From Lachnospiraceae bacterium (GTDB taxonomy: Bacteria; Bacillota; Clostridia; Lachnospirales; Lachnospiraceae): 64,000 nucleotides of DNA. Under the pieces are notes generated by a model. That model was not told where the DNA came from. It did no database searches and saw only the letters and a program-made list of their open reading frames with translations. Shown piece by piece: positions 32,291 to 41,750 of this stretch. Position 1 is the stretch's first letter. The number at the start of each line of letters is the position of its first letter. Position numbers and translations under genes: made by a program. The stretch spans positions 62,001 to 126,000 of the forward strand of contig LR698958.1 in the NCBI GenBank assembly GCA_902381685.1, read 5' to 3'.

Positions 32291-33661
32291 ATGAATGAAC
32301 AACTTAAGTATGAAGTGATTAAGTCACTAGTAGACCATAATGGTAACAAAAAGGCTGCGGCTTTGAAACTCGGTTGTACTACAAGGCACATCAATCGATT
32401 AATTCAAAAATACAAACAGAATGGTAAGACTGCCTTTATTCATGGTAACAGAGGCAGAAAACCTCTACATTCTTTTACAGAATCTCAAAAACTGGAAATC
32501 TTAACTCTATACAACAACAAGTACTATGACGCTACATTTACTTACGCCTGTGAACTGCTTGCAAAAAATGACGGGATTTTTATCTCTCCTTCTGCTCTTA
32601 CAAAGATTATGTATGAAAACTTTATTCCTTCACCCAGAACTACCAAAACAGTCCGCAAACGCTTAGCAAAAGAACTTCGTACACAACAAAAGAATGTTTC
32701 TACAAAGAAAAAACAAGATGAACTTCAGGCTGCTATCGTTACAGTGGAAACCCCTCACTCCAGACGTCCAAGATGTGTCTACTTTGGTGAAATGCTTCAG
32801 ATGGATGCTTCCGTTCATCTTTGGTTTGGCAATGCAAAAACAAATCTTCATATCGCCATTGATGATTCTACCAGCCGTATTGTCGGTGCCTTTTTTGATG
32901 AACAGGAATCCTTAAATGGTTATTATAACGTATTCCATCAGATCCTTACTACTTATGGAATTCTTGCTATGTTTTATACGGATAGAAGAACTGTTTTTGA
33001 ATACCGGAATAAAAAAATGAATAAAACAGAATTGGATACTTACACCCAGTTTAGTTACGCCTGTAAGCAATTGGGCGTAGAAATAAAAACAACAAGTATT
33101 GCTCAGGCAAAAGGGCGTGTAGAAAGGGCTTTTCAAACTTTACAGCAACGCCTGCCAATCGCATTACGTCTGGCAGGCATCACAACCATCAGCGAAGCAA
33201 ATATATTCCTAAACTCCTACATAAAGGAATATAACGCGAAATTCGCTCTTCCTATCAACAATAACAAATCTGTATTTGAAAAGCAACCCGATTGTGAAAC
33301 AATCAATCAGATTCTTGCAGTCTTAACAGAACGAACTGTTGACTGTGGGCATTGTATTAAATTTCAAAAACAGTACTATAAAACAATTAACGAATGCGGA
33401 ATACAGGTGCATTACCATAAAGGCACAAAGGGATTGGTTATACAGACCTTTGATAAGAGATTACTGTTTTCTGTAAATAATAAGATTTATGAACTGGAAG
33501 TTGTGCCGTTACATGAACCCCTTTCAAAAAATTTTGACCTCCAGCCTTTGAAGGAAAAACCACGAAAGCGGAATCTACCATCGCCAAAGCACCCATGGAG
33601 AATGTCTACTTTTCTTCAGTTCAAAAATCATAAGATAACAGAAACTATGCTTATATGCTAA
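32291..33661 (+). CDS. ISNCY-family (IS1202 group) transposase
   Basis: The 456-residue transposase begins MNEQLKYEVIKSLVDHNGNK, then a helix-turn-helix (KKAAALKLGCTTRHINRLI) and HGNRGRKP. The rve-like core has LQMDASVHLWFG with the first Asp, FYTDRRTVFEY with the second, and AKGRVERAFQTLQQRLP with the Glu of the DDE triad. The C-terminal part is a Mu-type beta domain. AGGGTGG lies 8 nt before the ATG; a longer frame from 32231 lacks a site. The promoter TTGACA at 32190-32196 now lies just behind the nested IS3 end. The frame is complete, so the element may still be able to move if expressed. Confidence 0.9.
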   Translation: MNEQLKYEVIKSLVDHNGNKKAAALKLGCTTRHINRLIQKYKQNGKTAFIHGNRGRKPLHSFTESQKLEILTLYNNKYYDATFTYACELLAKNDGIFISPSALTKIMYENFIPSPRTTKTVRKRLAKELRTQQKNVSTKKKQDELQAAIVTVETPHSRRPRCVYFGEMLQMDASVHLWFGNAKTNLHIAIDDSTSRIVGAFFDEQESLNGYYNVFHQILTTYGILAMFYTDRRTVFEYRNKKMNKTELDTYTQFSYACKQLGVEIKTTSIAQAKGRVERAFQTLQQRLPIALRLAGITTISEANIFLNSYIKEYNAKFALPINNNKSVFEKQPDCETINQILAVLTERTVDCGHCIKFQKQYYKTINECGIQVHYHKGTKGLVIQTFDKRLLFSVNNKIYELEVVPLHEPLSKNFDLQPLKEKPRKRNLPSPKHPWRMSTFLQFKNHKITETMLIC

Positions 33662-33726
33662 AATATGCACCGGGAAACCGGTGCATATCATAAAAAATTT
33701 TTAGGACATAATCAAAAATGGTTGAC

Positions 33727-33755
33727 AATGTTTTTTGAATATTTATACAAATTTT
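33727..33755. repeat. 29-bp target-site duplication, right copy
   Basis: This copy is identical to 30798-30826 and directly follows the right inverted repeat of the IS1202-group element. Confidence 0.92.
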
Positions 33756-33762
33756 CACAAAA

Positions 33763-33789
33763 ACAGCACGGTCAAAACAACCGTGCTGT
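33763..33789 (-). terminator. Rho-independent terminator of the PFOR gene
   Basis: ACAGCACGG (33763-33771) pairs with CCGTGCTGT (33781-33789). On the minus strand it is 15 nt past the PFOR stop and is followed by TTTTTG. Confidence 0.85.
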
Positions 33790-33803
33790 CCTTTTATTTC
33801 ATT

Positions 33804-36800
33804 TTATTCTTCATTTCCGTAAAGAGTAATCAATTTGTTCAGGTAAGCATATCTTTCTTTTGCTGCCTGTTCTGATTTTGCGAATAATTCTTCTGCTCTT
33901 TCAGGGTTCATTCTTGCTAAAGCATTGTAACGAACTTCACCGTCTAAGAATTCTCTGTAACTTTCAGTTGGCTCTTTACTGTCAAGAGTAAATTTGTTTC
34001 CTTCTGCTGCAGGATTGAAACGGAAGTTGTGCCAGTATCCTGATTTTACTGCTAATTCTTCTTCTGTCTGCGCTTTGTTCATACCTTTCTTAATACCGTG
34101 GTTGATACATGGAGCGTAAGCAATAATTAATGATGGTCCCGGATATGCTTCTGCTTCTGCGATTGCTTTTACTGTCTGGTTAAAGTCAGCACCCATAGCA
34201 ATCTGTGCCACATATACATAGCCGTAACTCATAGCGATGCTTGCCATATCTTTCTTCTTCACTTCTTTACCTGCTGCTGCAAACTGAGCGATTGCACCTG
34301 TAGGTGTAGATTTAGAAGACTGTCCACCTGTATTAGAGTAAACTTCTGTATCGAATACCATAATATTGATATCCTGACCTGATGCCAATACATGGTCAAC
34401 ACCACCGAATCCGATATCGTAAGCCCAACCGTCTCCACCGAAGATCCACTGTGATTTTTTCGCTAAGAAATCTTTATTGTTTAAGATGTCTGCTCTTAAT
34501 TCGCAGCCGCAATCACAGTTTTCTAATGCAGCAACTAAGTTGTCTGTTGCTGTTCCGTTTGTCGCTCCACAGTTAAATGTGTCTAACCATTCTTTTCCTG
34601 CTGCAACAACTGCTTCGTTATCTCCGTTTTCAACTAATTTTTCTACTTTTGTTTTCAAACCGTTTCTCAACGCTTTCTGTGCCAATAACATACCATATCC
34701 AAACTCAGCATTGTCTTCAAATAAAGAGTTAGACCATGCAGGACCCTGTCCTTTTTCATTTACCGTATATGGTGTAGATGGTGAAGAGTTACCCCAGATT
34801 GAAGAACAACCTGTTGCATTTGCAATGTACATTCTGTCACCGAATAACTGTGTGATTAATTTTGCATATGGAGTTTCTCCACAACCTGCACAAGCTCCTG
34901 AGAACTCTAAGAGAGGCTGTTTGAACTGGCTTCCTTTTACTGTAGTTTCTTTAAATTTAGCAACTACTTCAGGTTTTACAGGAATTTCTCTACCATAGTC
35001 AAAGAAGTCCTGTTTTCCTGCATTTGCTTCCATATTTTCCATTACAAGTGCTTTTTCACCCTTCTTACCAGGACATACGTTAGCACATGATCCACAACCT
35101 GTACAGTCATAAGCAGATACAGTCATTGTGAATTTTAATCCCGGCATACCAATCATATCGATTGTCTCAAGTCCTTCCGGTGCGTTTGCCGCTTCTTCTT
35201 CTGTCAATGCCACCGGACGGATAACTGCGTGCGGACATACATACGCACAACGGTTACACTGGATACAGTTTTCAGGTTTCCATACAGGAATATCTACTGC
35301 GATACCACGTTTTTCATATGCAGATGTACCTGATGGTGTAGAACCGTCAACATATTCTGTGAATGCAGATACCGGAAGAGTATTTCCTTCCTGTGCATTT
35401 ACTTTTGCCTGAATATTTTTAACGAAATCTACAACTTCCGGTTTTCCACCTTTTACTTCAGGTGTGAATAAACCTTCATCTTCTGCATTTTTCCAAGATT
35501 CAGGAACTGCAATTTCTACAACCTGTTTTGCACCGGCATCGATAGCATCGTAGTTCATCTGAACAATCTTATCACCTTTTTTACCGTAAGAAGCTTTTGC
35601 TGCTGCTTTCATCAATTCAATAGCGTGGTCTTCCGGAATAATATTTGCAAGTTTAAAGAATGCTGACTGAAGAACTGTATTGATACGTCCGCCAAGTCCG
35701 ATTTCTTTACCAATTTTAATACCGTCAATTACATAGAATTTGATATTGTGGTTTGCGATAAATGCTTTTACCTGTCCAGGTAAATGTTTTTCCAAACCTT
35801 CCATATCCCATGGGCAGTTCAATAAGAATGTACCGCCGTCCACCAATTCCTGTACCATGTTATACTTATTAATATAAGATGGATTATGACAGGCAACAAA
35901 GTTAGCCTGTTTGATTAAGTATGTTGATTTGATTGGGCTCTTACCAAAACGAAGGTGTGACATTGTTACACCGCCTGATTTCTTAGAGTCATAATCAAAG
36001 TATGCCTGTGCATACATATCTGTGTTATCACCGATAATTTTGATAGAGTTTTTATTTGCTCCAACAGTACCGTCAGCGCCAAGTCCCCAGAATTTACAGT
36101 TGATTGTTCCTTCCGGAGTTGTAACTAATGGTGCGCCAACTTCCAATGACAAGTTCGTCACATCATCTACGATACCGATTGTAAATTTCTGTTTTGCATT
36201 ATTGTCATATACTGCAACGATCTGTGCCGGTGTTGTATCTTTAGAACCTAATCCGTAACGTCCTGTAAATACAGGTACTGCATCAAATTTAGTTCCTTTC
36301 AATGCTGCTACAACATCTAAGTATAATGGTTCACCGAGTGCTCCCGGTTCTTTTGTTCTGTCAAGAACTGTAATCTGTTTTACAGATTCAGGAATTGCAT
36401 TTACTAATGCTTCCGCACAGAATGGTCTGTAAAGACGAACTTTAACAACACCGACTTTGCGTCCTGCTGCCATTAAATAATCAACTGTCTCATCGATAGT
36501 ATCACATACAGAACCCATAGCAACAATAACATGTTCTGCATCTTCAGCACCGTGATAGTTGAATAATTTGTAGTTTGTTCCAATTTTAGCGTTTACTTTG
36601 TCCATGTATTCCTGTACGATTGCAGGCATTGCATCGTAGTATGGGTTACATGCTTCTCTTGCCTGGAAGAAGATATCAGGGTTCTGTGCTGAACCTCTCT
36701 GACATGGATGATTTGGATTTAAAGCATGTTTTCTAAATGCATCAATTGCGTCCATATCCGCCATATCTTTTAAATCTTCATAATCCCATGTTTCAATTTT

Positions 36801-37343
36801 CTGAATCTCATGAGAAGTTCTGAATCCGTCAAAGAAGTTGATAAACGGAATTTTACCTTTGATTGCTGAAAGATGAGCAACCGGAGTTAAGTCCATAACT
36901 TCCTGTACACTTGATTCACAAAGCATTGCACAACCTGTCTGACGACAAGCGTAAACATCTGAATGGTCACCGAAAATAGATAATGCATGGCTCGCTAAAG
37001 CACGTGCTGATACGTTAAATACACCCGGTAACTGTTCTCCTGCAATTTTGTATAAGTTAGGAATCATAAGTAATAATCCCTGAGATGCTGTGTATGTTGT
37101 TGTCAAAGCACCTGCTGCCAAAGAACCGTGTACGGTACCTGCTGCACCTGCTTCTGATTGCATTTCTGTAACTTGAACTGTCTGTCCAAAAATATTTGTT
37201 CTACCTTGAGTAGCCCATTCATCTGTAGCTTCCGCCATAACGGATGAAGGTGTAATTGGGTAAATAGCTGCAACGTCAGTAAAAGCATATGACGCATGTG
37301 CTGCTGCATGATTACCGTCCATGGTTTTCATTTTTCTTCCCAT
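33804..37343 (-). CDS. nifJ: Pyruvate:ferredoxin (flavodoxin) oxidoreductase
   Basis: The 1179-residue single-chain enzyme converts pyruvate and CoA to acetyl-CoA, CO2 and reduced ferredoxin, the central step of clostridial fermentation. The N-terminal domain begins KTMDGNHAAAHASYAFTDVAAIYPITPSS. A CoA-binding domain and the gamma domain follow. Two [4Fe-4S] motifs, CIQCNRCAYVCPHA and CTGCGSCANVCPG, lie at about residues 690-755. CAGCGETPYAKL and GDGWAYDIGFGG with NTGGQSSKSTPTGA mark the third cluster region and the TPP site. The start is the ATG with AAGGAGG 7 nt upstream; an in-frame TTG 18 nt before it is rejected. It is monocistronic. Confidence 0.98.
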   Translation of the reverse strand: MGRKMKTMDGNHAAAHASYAFTDVAAIYPITPSSVMAEATDEWATQGRTNIFGQTVQVTEMQSEAGAAGTVHGSLAAGALTTTYTASQGLLLMIPNLYKIAGEQLPGVFNVSARALASHALSIFGDHSDVYACRQTGCAMLCESSVQEVMDLTPVAHLSAIKGKIPFINFFDGFRTSHEIQKIETWDYEDLKDMADMDAIDAFRKHALNPNHPCQRGSAQNPDIFFQAREACNPYYDAMPAIVQEYMDKVNAKIGTNYKLFNYHGAEDAEHVIVAMGSVCDTIDETVDYLMAAGRKVGVVKVRLYRPFCAEALVNAIPESVKQITVLDRTKEPGALGEPLYLDVVAALKGTKFDAVPVFTGRYGLGSKDTTPAQIVAVYDNNAKQKFTIGIVDDVTNLSLEVGAPLVTTPEGTINCKFWGLGADGTVGANKNSIKIIGDNTDMYAQAYFDYDSKKSGGVTMSHLRFGKSPIKSTYLIKQANFVACHNPSYINKYNMVQELVDGGTFLLNCPWDMEGLEKHLPGQVKAFIANHNIKFYVIDGIKIGKEIGLGGRINTVLQSAFFKLANIIPEDHAIELMKAAAKASYGKKGDKIVQMNYDAIDAGAKQVVEIAVPESWKNAEDEGLFTPEVKGGKPEVVDFVKNIQAKVNAQEGNTLPVSAFTEYVDGSTPSGTSAYEKRGIAVDIPVWKPENCIQCNRCAYVCPHAVIRPVALTEEEAANAPEGLETIDMIGMPGLKFTMTVSAYDCTGCGSCANVCPGKKGEKALVMENMEANAGKQDFFDYGREIPVKPEVVAKFKETTVKGSQFKQPLLEFSGACAGCGETPYAKLITQLFGDRMYIANATGCSSIWGNSSPSTPYTVNEKGQGPAWSNSLFEDNAEFGYGMLLAQKALRNGLKTKVEKLVENGDNEAVVAAGKEWLDTFNCGATNGTATDNLVAALENCDCGCELRADILNNKDFLAKKSQWIFGGDGWAYDIGFGGVDHVLASGQDINIMVFDTEVYSNTGGQSSKSTPTGAIAQFAAAGKEVKKKDMASIAMSYGYVYVAQIAMGADFNQTVKAIAEAEAYPGPSLIIAYAPCINHGIKKGMNKAQTEEELAVKSGYWHNFRFNPAAEGNKFTLDSKEPTESYREFLDGEVRYNALARMNPERAEELFAKSEQAAKERYAYLNKLITLYGNEE

Positions 37344-37392
37344 TGGTTTGTCCTCCTTCAAATTTTAATGTTGAATTTTCACATATACTTAT

Positions 37393-37421
37393 ATTATAGC
37401 CCTATAAAAAATAAAAGTCTA
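37393..37421 (-). promoter_or_regulatory. Promoter of the PFOR gene
   Basis: TATAAT (37393-37398) is preceded after 17 nt by TAGACT (37416-37421). That -35 box forms part of the right arm of the lgt terminator. Confidence 0.5.
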
Positions 37422-37467
37422 GTGATTATTTGTTCCTTTTACAAAACAATACGACTATCACCAGACT
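37416..37467 (-). terminator. Terminator of the clpB-lgt gene run
   Basis: AGTCTAGTGAT (37416-37426) pairs with ATCACCAGACT (37457-37467) with one mismatch across a 30-nt loop. On the minus strand it is followed by TTTTATTTTTT and lies 6 nt after the lgt stop. Confidence 0.65.
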
Positions 37468-37473
37468 GCTATT

Positions 37474-38394
37474 TTATTTTGAAAATTTTAGTTTTGTTTT
37501 TTTCTTTTTTGCTTTGTTGGTACGAAAGAATCCTTTTCCCTGTCCGTCACCCGATCTGTATGTGATGCAAAGAAGTCCCATCGCTATGATAACCGAAAGA
37601 ACCGCCACAACCTGAGATACCGGCAAATGGAAAATAAACGTTCTCAACTTGTCCACACGTCCCATTTCGATAAAAAATCTTCCCGCACCGTAACTGATAA
37701 TGTATAAAAGAAAAATTTCTCCCCTGTACACTTCAAATCGACGGTAGATTAAAATAAATATCAAAATAACTAAACAGAGTATAATTTCATACAGAAACGA
37801 CGGGCTGACCTGAATCATATTGATTCCATCTATCTTCTCCACATTCTGACGCATTTTCTCCGTCACGTCCACCGCTCTCACCGAATCAATCGGCAGCTGC
37901 ATGGCAAAAATTCCACCTGTACATTCCCCAAAAGCCTCTCTGTTAAAGAAATTCCCGAGTTTTCCCAATATCTGTCCGATGAGAAGCGCCGGAACGATTG
38001 TATCGAGTACTTTCCAGACAAGAAGTCCCTGTCTTTTGCAAAAAATAAAAACCGTAATTATCCCTGCTATAAGCGCACCGTAAAATGCCAGACCTCCCGA
38101 ACGGATATTGAAAATTTTTGTCCAATGTCCTTTGAACTGTTCAAATCCGAAAAGAACATAGTAAAGTCTCGCTCCGACTATTCCAAATATAATGACATAA
38201 ATGGAAAGGTTCAGGTATTCCTCCGCTTCCTGCCCGCTTCTATGGGCAAGCCACATTGTCAATGCAATTCCAAAAAGAATTGCCACCCCTAACAAAATCC
38301 CAAAATATGTGATTTCAATTCCAAACAAATTTATCTTTTCCCCTACATTTTCCCAATGAATGTTTAAATTAGGGAAATTAATCATCTTATTCAT
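37474..38394 (-). CDS. lgt: Prolipoprotein diacylglyceryl transferase
   Basis: The 306-residue membrane enzyme transfers a diacylglyceryl group from phosphatidylglycerol to the cysteine of prolipoproteins. Seven hydrophobic segments are visible. The Lgt signature GQILGKLGNFFNREAFG lies near residues 138-154, after GGLAFYGALIAG. SPSFLYE and the C-terminal FFIEMGRVD are also conserved. The last 20 residues are strongly basic. It starts 21 nt after ychF, so it closes the long minus-strand run. Confidence 0.95.
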   Translation of the reverse strand: MNKMINFPNLNIHWENVGEKINLFGIEITYFGILLGVAILFGIALTMWLAHRSGQEAEEYLNLSIYVIIFGIVGARLYYVLFGFEQFKGHWTKIFNIRSGGLAFYGALIAGIITVFIFCKRQGLLVWKVLDTIVPALLIGQILGKLGNFFNREAFGECTGGIFAMQLPIDSVRAVDVTEKMRQNVEKIDGINMIQVSPSFLYEIILCLVILIFILIYRRFEVYRGEIFLLYIISYGAGRFFIEMGRVDKLRTFIFHLPVSQVVAVLSVIIAMGLLCITYRSGDGQGKGFFRTNKAKKKKTKLKFSK

Positions 38395-38415
38395 ACTCTT
38401 TCCCCCGCTTATCTT

Positions 38416-39513
38416 TTATACATTAAATCTAAATAAAATAATATCTCCGTCTTTTACAACGTAATCTTTCCCCTCTAAGCGGACAAGTCCTTTTTCTTTT
38501 GCAGCAGTGTATGTTCCGCATTCCATCAAATCATCATAACTTACAATTTCTGCACGGATAAATCCGCGTTCAAAGTCTGTGTGAATCTTTCCTGCCGCCT
38601 GCGGCGCTTTTGTTCCCTTTTTAATTGTCCATGCGCGAACTTCCGGTTCACCTGCTGTCAGATAACTGATTAGACCAAGTAAACTGTAACTTGCACGGAT
38701 TAATTTTTCCAATCCGGATTCCTCTAAACCTAAATCCTCCAAAAACATTTTCTTTTCATCGTCATCTAATTCTGCAATCTCCTGTTCAATCTGTGCACAG
38801 ACAACAAACACTTCACAGTTTTCTTTCTTTGCATATTCGCGCACTGCACAAACACCCTCATTATCCTGTGCGTCATTTGCCAAATCATCTTCGGCTACAT
38901 TTGCGGCAAAAATAACCGGTTTGTATGTGAGAAGATTATAACTTTCAAGCCATTCCAATTCATCGTCATCTTCCGCTTCAAAACTGCGTGCCATGTTCCC
39001 CTCTTCCAAATATGCTTTCAAACGCTCTAACAGCGCCAGTTCTTTTGCTACCGTCTTATCATTTCTTGCCACTTTTACCGCTTTTGCAATTCTTCTTTCT
39101 AAGATTTCAATGTCAGAGAAAATCAACTCTAAATTAATTGTTTCAATATCACGAAGAGGTGCAATACTTCCATCTACATGGACAATGTTGCTGTCCTCAA
39201 AACAACGCACAACATGTACAATAGCATCTACTTCTCGAATATTTGCCAAAAACTGATTTCCAAGCCCTTCTCCTTTTGATGCTCCTTTTACCAATCCCGC
39301 AATGTCTACAAATTCAATTGCCGCCGGAACGATTTTCTTTGTGTGATACATCTCTCCCAAAACGTCCAAACGTTTATCCGGCACAGTTACAACACCCACA
39401 TTTGGATCGATTGTACAGAACGGATAGTTTGCTGATTCTGCTCCTGCTTTTGTGAGGGAATTAAATAATGTACTTTTTCCCACATTTGGTAATCCCACAA
39501 TACCTAATTTCAT
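38416..39513 (-). CDS. ychF: Redox-regulated ATPase YchF/EngD
   Basis: The 365-residue Obg-family protein binds ATP rather than GTP. G1 is GLPNVGKST (residues 6-14), G3 DIAGLVKGAS, and the NKxD-equivalent is ANVAEDD, as in YchF. A coiled-coil insert (IEILERRIAKAVKVARNDKTVAKELALLERL) lies mid-protein, and the C-terminal TGS domain contains RAWTIKKGTKAPQAAGKIHTD in pieces. It associates with ribosomes and stress responses. It lies between thiN and lgt. Confidence 0.97.
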   Translation of the reverse strand: MKLGIVGLPNVGKSTLFNSLTKAGAESANYPFCTIDPNVGVVTVPDKRLDVLGEMYHTKKIVPAAIEFVDIAGLVKGASKGEGLGNQFLANIREVDAIVHVVRCFEDSNIVHVDGSIAPLRDIETINLELIFSDIEILERRIAKAVKVARNDKTVAKELALLERLKAYLEEGNMARSFEAEDDDELEWLESYNLLTYKPVIFAANVAEDDLANDAQDNEGVCAVREYAKKENCEVFVVCAQIEQEIAELDDDEKKMFLEDLGLEESGLEKLIRASYSLLGLISYLTAGEPEVRAWTIKKGTKAPQAAGKIHTDFERGFIRAEIVSYDDLMECGTYTAAKEKGLVRLEGKDYVVKDGDIILFRFNV

Positions 39514-39539
39514 TTACTTTATCCTCGCCTTCATTTTTT

Positions 39540-40199
39540 CTAGTTTTCATCTTTTGCTTCTATTAAAATAACAATTCCTTCTGAAAATGTTATCTTTACC
39601 TCTTCTTCCTGTGCCTGATTGCTGACGCACAGACTGTCATACGGACATAACCTGTGATTGTGTAACGGATATTTTGCTCCCGCAATAGAAAATTTTTCTA
39701 TACATCTGTCCAAAGGAAATACAGAGAAATATTTGCCATACATCTTCTCTTTCTCCAACACCTTTTCATGTTCGATAAGAGAAATTCTGTTATTTTCATC
39801 GAGAATTTCCGCATGGATTCCTCTTTTGTGCGGTATAGCCAACACCTGAATGTTCGCCAACACATGATCAATACGGCTTCCCGTTGCCCCCAAAAGAATT
39901 ATCTCTTCACAATTTAATTCCATCGCCTGATATACGGCGATCTCCGTGTCCGAGTAATCTTTTTCCGGATTGAATTCCCGTATAAAAACATCTGTCTTTT
40001 CCTTGTAAAACTGTACTATTTCTTCAGAAAGACTGTCAAAATCTCCTACAATATAGTCCGGTTTTATCTGATGCCGGTATAAAAACTCTACCCCTTTATC
40101 TACTCCGATAAGCACATCATGTTCCCATTCTTTGAGTTTTGCATATACAAATTCCTCCTGAATAGTTCCACCGCTTACAATCACTGCACGTCTATTCAT
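39540..40199 (-). CDS. thiN: Thiamine pyrophosphokinase
   Basis: The 219-residue enzyme makes TPP from thiamine and ATP. The catalytic N-terminal domain has VSGGTIQEE, IGVDKGVEFLYRHQIKPDYIVGDFDS, PEKDYSDTEIAVYQA and LGATGSRIDHVLANI, all conserved. A C-terminal thiamine-binding beta domain follows (SVFPLDRCIEKFSI, SEGIVILIEA). Its start overlaps the rpe stop by 8 nt. Together with ThiT at 5.4 kb it gives a complete import-and-activate route for thiamine. Confidence 0.95.
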   Translation of the reverse strand: MNRRAVIVSGGTIQEEFVYAKLKEWEHDVLIGVDKGVEFLYRHQIKPDYIVGDFDSLSEEIVQFYKEKTDVFIREFNPEKDYSDTEIAVYQAMELNCEEIILLGATGSRIDHVLANIQVLAIPHKRGIHAEILDENNRISLIEHEKVLEKEKMYGKYFSVFPLDRCIEKFSIAGAKYPLHNHRLCPYDSLCVSNQAQEEEVKITFSEGIVILIEAKDEN

Positions 40200-40854
40200 A
40201 TTTTTTTAAAATCTCCATAAACTCTTTCGTATTTTCTTTCGCATCTCCCTTGAAAACAGCAGAACCGGCAACAATAATATTTGCTCCCGCCTTCAGCACA
40301 TTTTCTACATTAGATGTATAAATACCGCCGTCAACCTGAATGTCCGTCTCCAGGCCATATCTGTTAAGCATCTCTCGCGTCATGCGGATTTTTGTCAGTG
40401 AATCCTCAATGAATTTCTGTCCGCCAAATCCCGGGTGTACTGACATAATCAGTATCATATCTGCTTCTTCTATATATTCTTCCAATGCAGATACCGGTGT
40501 GTCAGGACAGATGGAAATTCCAGCTTTCATTCCACACTCTTTAATTTTTTGGAGCGTCTTATGAACATCTTCACACGCCTCCAAATGCACAGTGATTAAA
40601 TCTGCTCCCGCTTTTTGAAATGCTTCCACATAGCGAATTGGCTCATTTATCATTAAATGAGCGTCAATCACCTGATTTGTACAACTCTTGATTGACTGTA
40701 GCACAGGCATTCCAAAGGAAATACTTGGTACAAACAATCCGTCCATCACATCAAAATGAAGATATTCCGCTCCACTTTTCTCTGTTGCCTGAATCTCTTC
40801 CCCCAATTTTTTAAAATCTGCCGCCAATATGGACGGCGCCAATATATACTTCAT
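40192..40854 (-). CDS. rpe: Ribulose-phosphate 3-epimerase
   Basis: The 220-residue TIM-barrel enzyme interconverts ribulose 5-phosphate and xylulose 5-phosphate in the pentose phosphate pathway. It has LAPSILAADF at the start, the metal ligands in YLHFDVMDGLFVPSISFG and DAHLMI, SVHPGFGGQKF, and the phosphate site DGGIYTSNV with AGSAVFKG. It lies 2 nt after rsgA and overlaps thiN, as in many Firmicutes. Confidence 0.97.
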   Translation of the reverse strand: MKYILAPSILAADFKKLGEEIQATEKSGAEYLHFDVMDGLFVPSISFGMPVLQSIKSCTNQVIDAHLMINEPIRYVEAFQKAGADLITVHLEACEDVHKTLQKIKECGMKAGISICPDTPVSALEEYIEEADMILIMSVHPGFGGQKFIEDSLTKIRMTREMLNRYGLETDIQVDGGIYTSNVENVLKAGANIIVAGSAVFKGDAKENTKEFMEILKKYE

Positions 40855-40856
40855 TG

Positions 40857-41735
40857 TTAGTATCTCCTTTTCTCCTGTAATTCTTTATACATCTCTATAT
40901 AATTTTCATATCTTACTTTATGGATTTTTCCTTCTTCCACAGCCTGTTTTACTGCGCAATTCGGCTCATGAATATGGTCACAGCCATTAAATTTACACAG
41001 TCCCTCATATTGTTCAAATTCCGGAAAATAGTATTTCAATTCTTCTTTCTCAAAATCATTTACATATAAAGAACTAAATCCCGGCGTATCCATAATATAA
41101 GAATTATCATCAATCGGAATCAGTTCCGAATGTCGTGTCGTATGTTTTCCTCTCTCTATTTTTTCACTGATACAGCCCGTCTCCATCTGGATTTCCGACT
41201 GAAACAGATTGATTAGCGAAGATTTTCCTACACCTGACGGTCCTGCCACCGCAGTTGTTTTTCCTTTTAACACTTCTTTCACAAGTTTTATGTTCTCTTC
41301 CTCTTTTGCACTTGTAAAAATAATGTGATAACCGCAGGAAGAATAGATTTCTTCTAATTCCCGAATTTCCTTTTCCTCTGCAATATCTTTTTTATTAAAA
41401 CATAATACAATGGGAATTTTTTTACTTTCCATCATGACAAGAAATCTGTCCAGTAAATTGAAATGAGGTTTCGGCTTTGTAATGGCAAATACGACAAGCG
41501 CCTGGTCTATGTTAGACACCGCCGGACGAATCAGTTCATTCTCTCTCGGTAATAATTTAACTACGTTTCCAAGTTTCTTTTCTTCGTTCAGTATATCAAT
41601 TTCTACATTGTCACCGACAAGTAACTTTACTTTTTCTTTTCTGAAAGCACCTTTTGCTTTACATTCATAAACGCCAAATTCTACTACGTGAACGTAGTAG
41701 AATCCGGCAATTCCTTTTATAATTTTCCCCTGCAT
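40857..41735 (-). CDS. rsgA: Ribosome small subunit-dependent GTPase A
   Basis: The 292-residue protein has an N-terminal OB fold (residues 1-65), then a circularly permuted GTPase whose motifs come in the order G4 FNKKD, G5 TSAKE, G1 GPSGVGKSSL and G3 DTPGF. A C-terminal zinc knuckle (CKFNGCDHIHEPNCAV) completes the family. It checks late 30S assembly. The gene lies between prkC and rpe, 15 nt after the prkC tail. A sequence TTCTACTACGTGAACGTAGTAGAA at 41680-41703 (in pieces) forms a perfect palindrome inside the coding frame. Confidence 0.96.
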   Translation of the reverse strand: MQGKIIKGIAGFYYVHVVEFGVYECKAKGAFRKEKVKLLVGDNVEIDILNEEKKLGNVVKLLPRENELIRPAVSNIDQALVVFAITKPKPHFNLLDRFLVMMESKKIPIVLCFNKKDIAEEKEIRELEEIYSSCGYHIIFTSAKEEENIKLVKEVLKGKTTAVAGPSGVGKSSLINLFQSEIQMETGCISEKIERGKHTTRHSELIPIDDNSYIMDTPGFSSLYVNDFEKEELKYYFPEFEQYEGLCKFNGCDHIHEPNCAVKQAVEEGKIHKVRYENYIEMYKELQEKRRY

Positions 41736-41750
41736 CTCTTTTTCCTACTG

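Larger units (their letters stand above)
30827..33726. mobile_element. IS1202-group (ISNCY) insertion sequence interrupted by an IS3 element
   Basis: The element is bounded by the 29-bp direct repeats and by terminal inverted repeats at 30830-30850 and 33703-33723, which match at 19 of 21 positions and share AACCATTTTTGAT. Target duplications of 24-29 bp are known for the IS1202 group. Without the nested IS3 element and its 4-bp duplication, it is about 1.6 kb, a normal size. It carries one transposase gene, on the plus strand. Confidence 0.9.

Noticed and set aside
30827..33726. Composite transposon made of two IS elements
   Set aside because: The two elements are of different families and are nested, not flanking. 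No cargo gene lies between them.
34477..34998. Plus-strand open frame of 173 codons opposite PFOR
   Set aside because: It is a shadow of the PFOR coding strand and has no start context.
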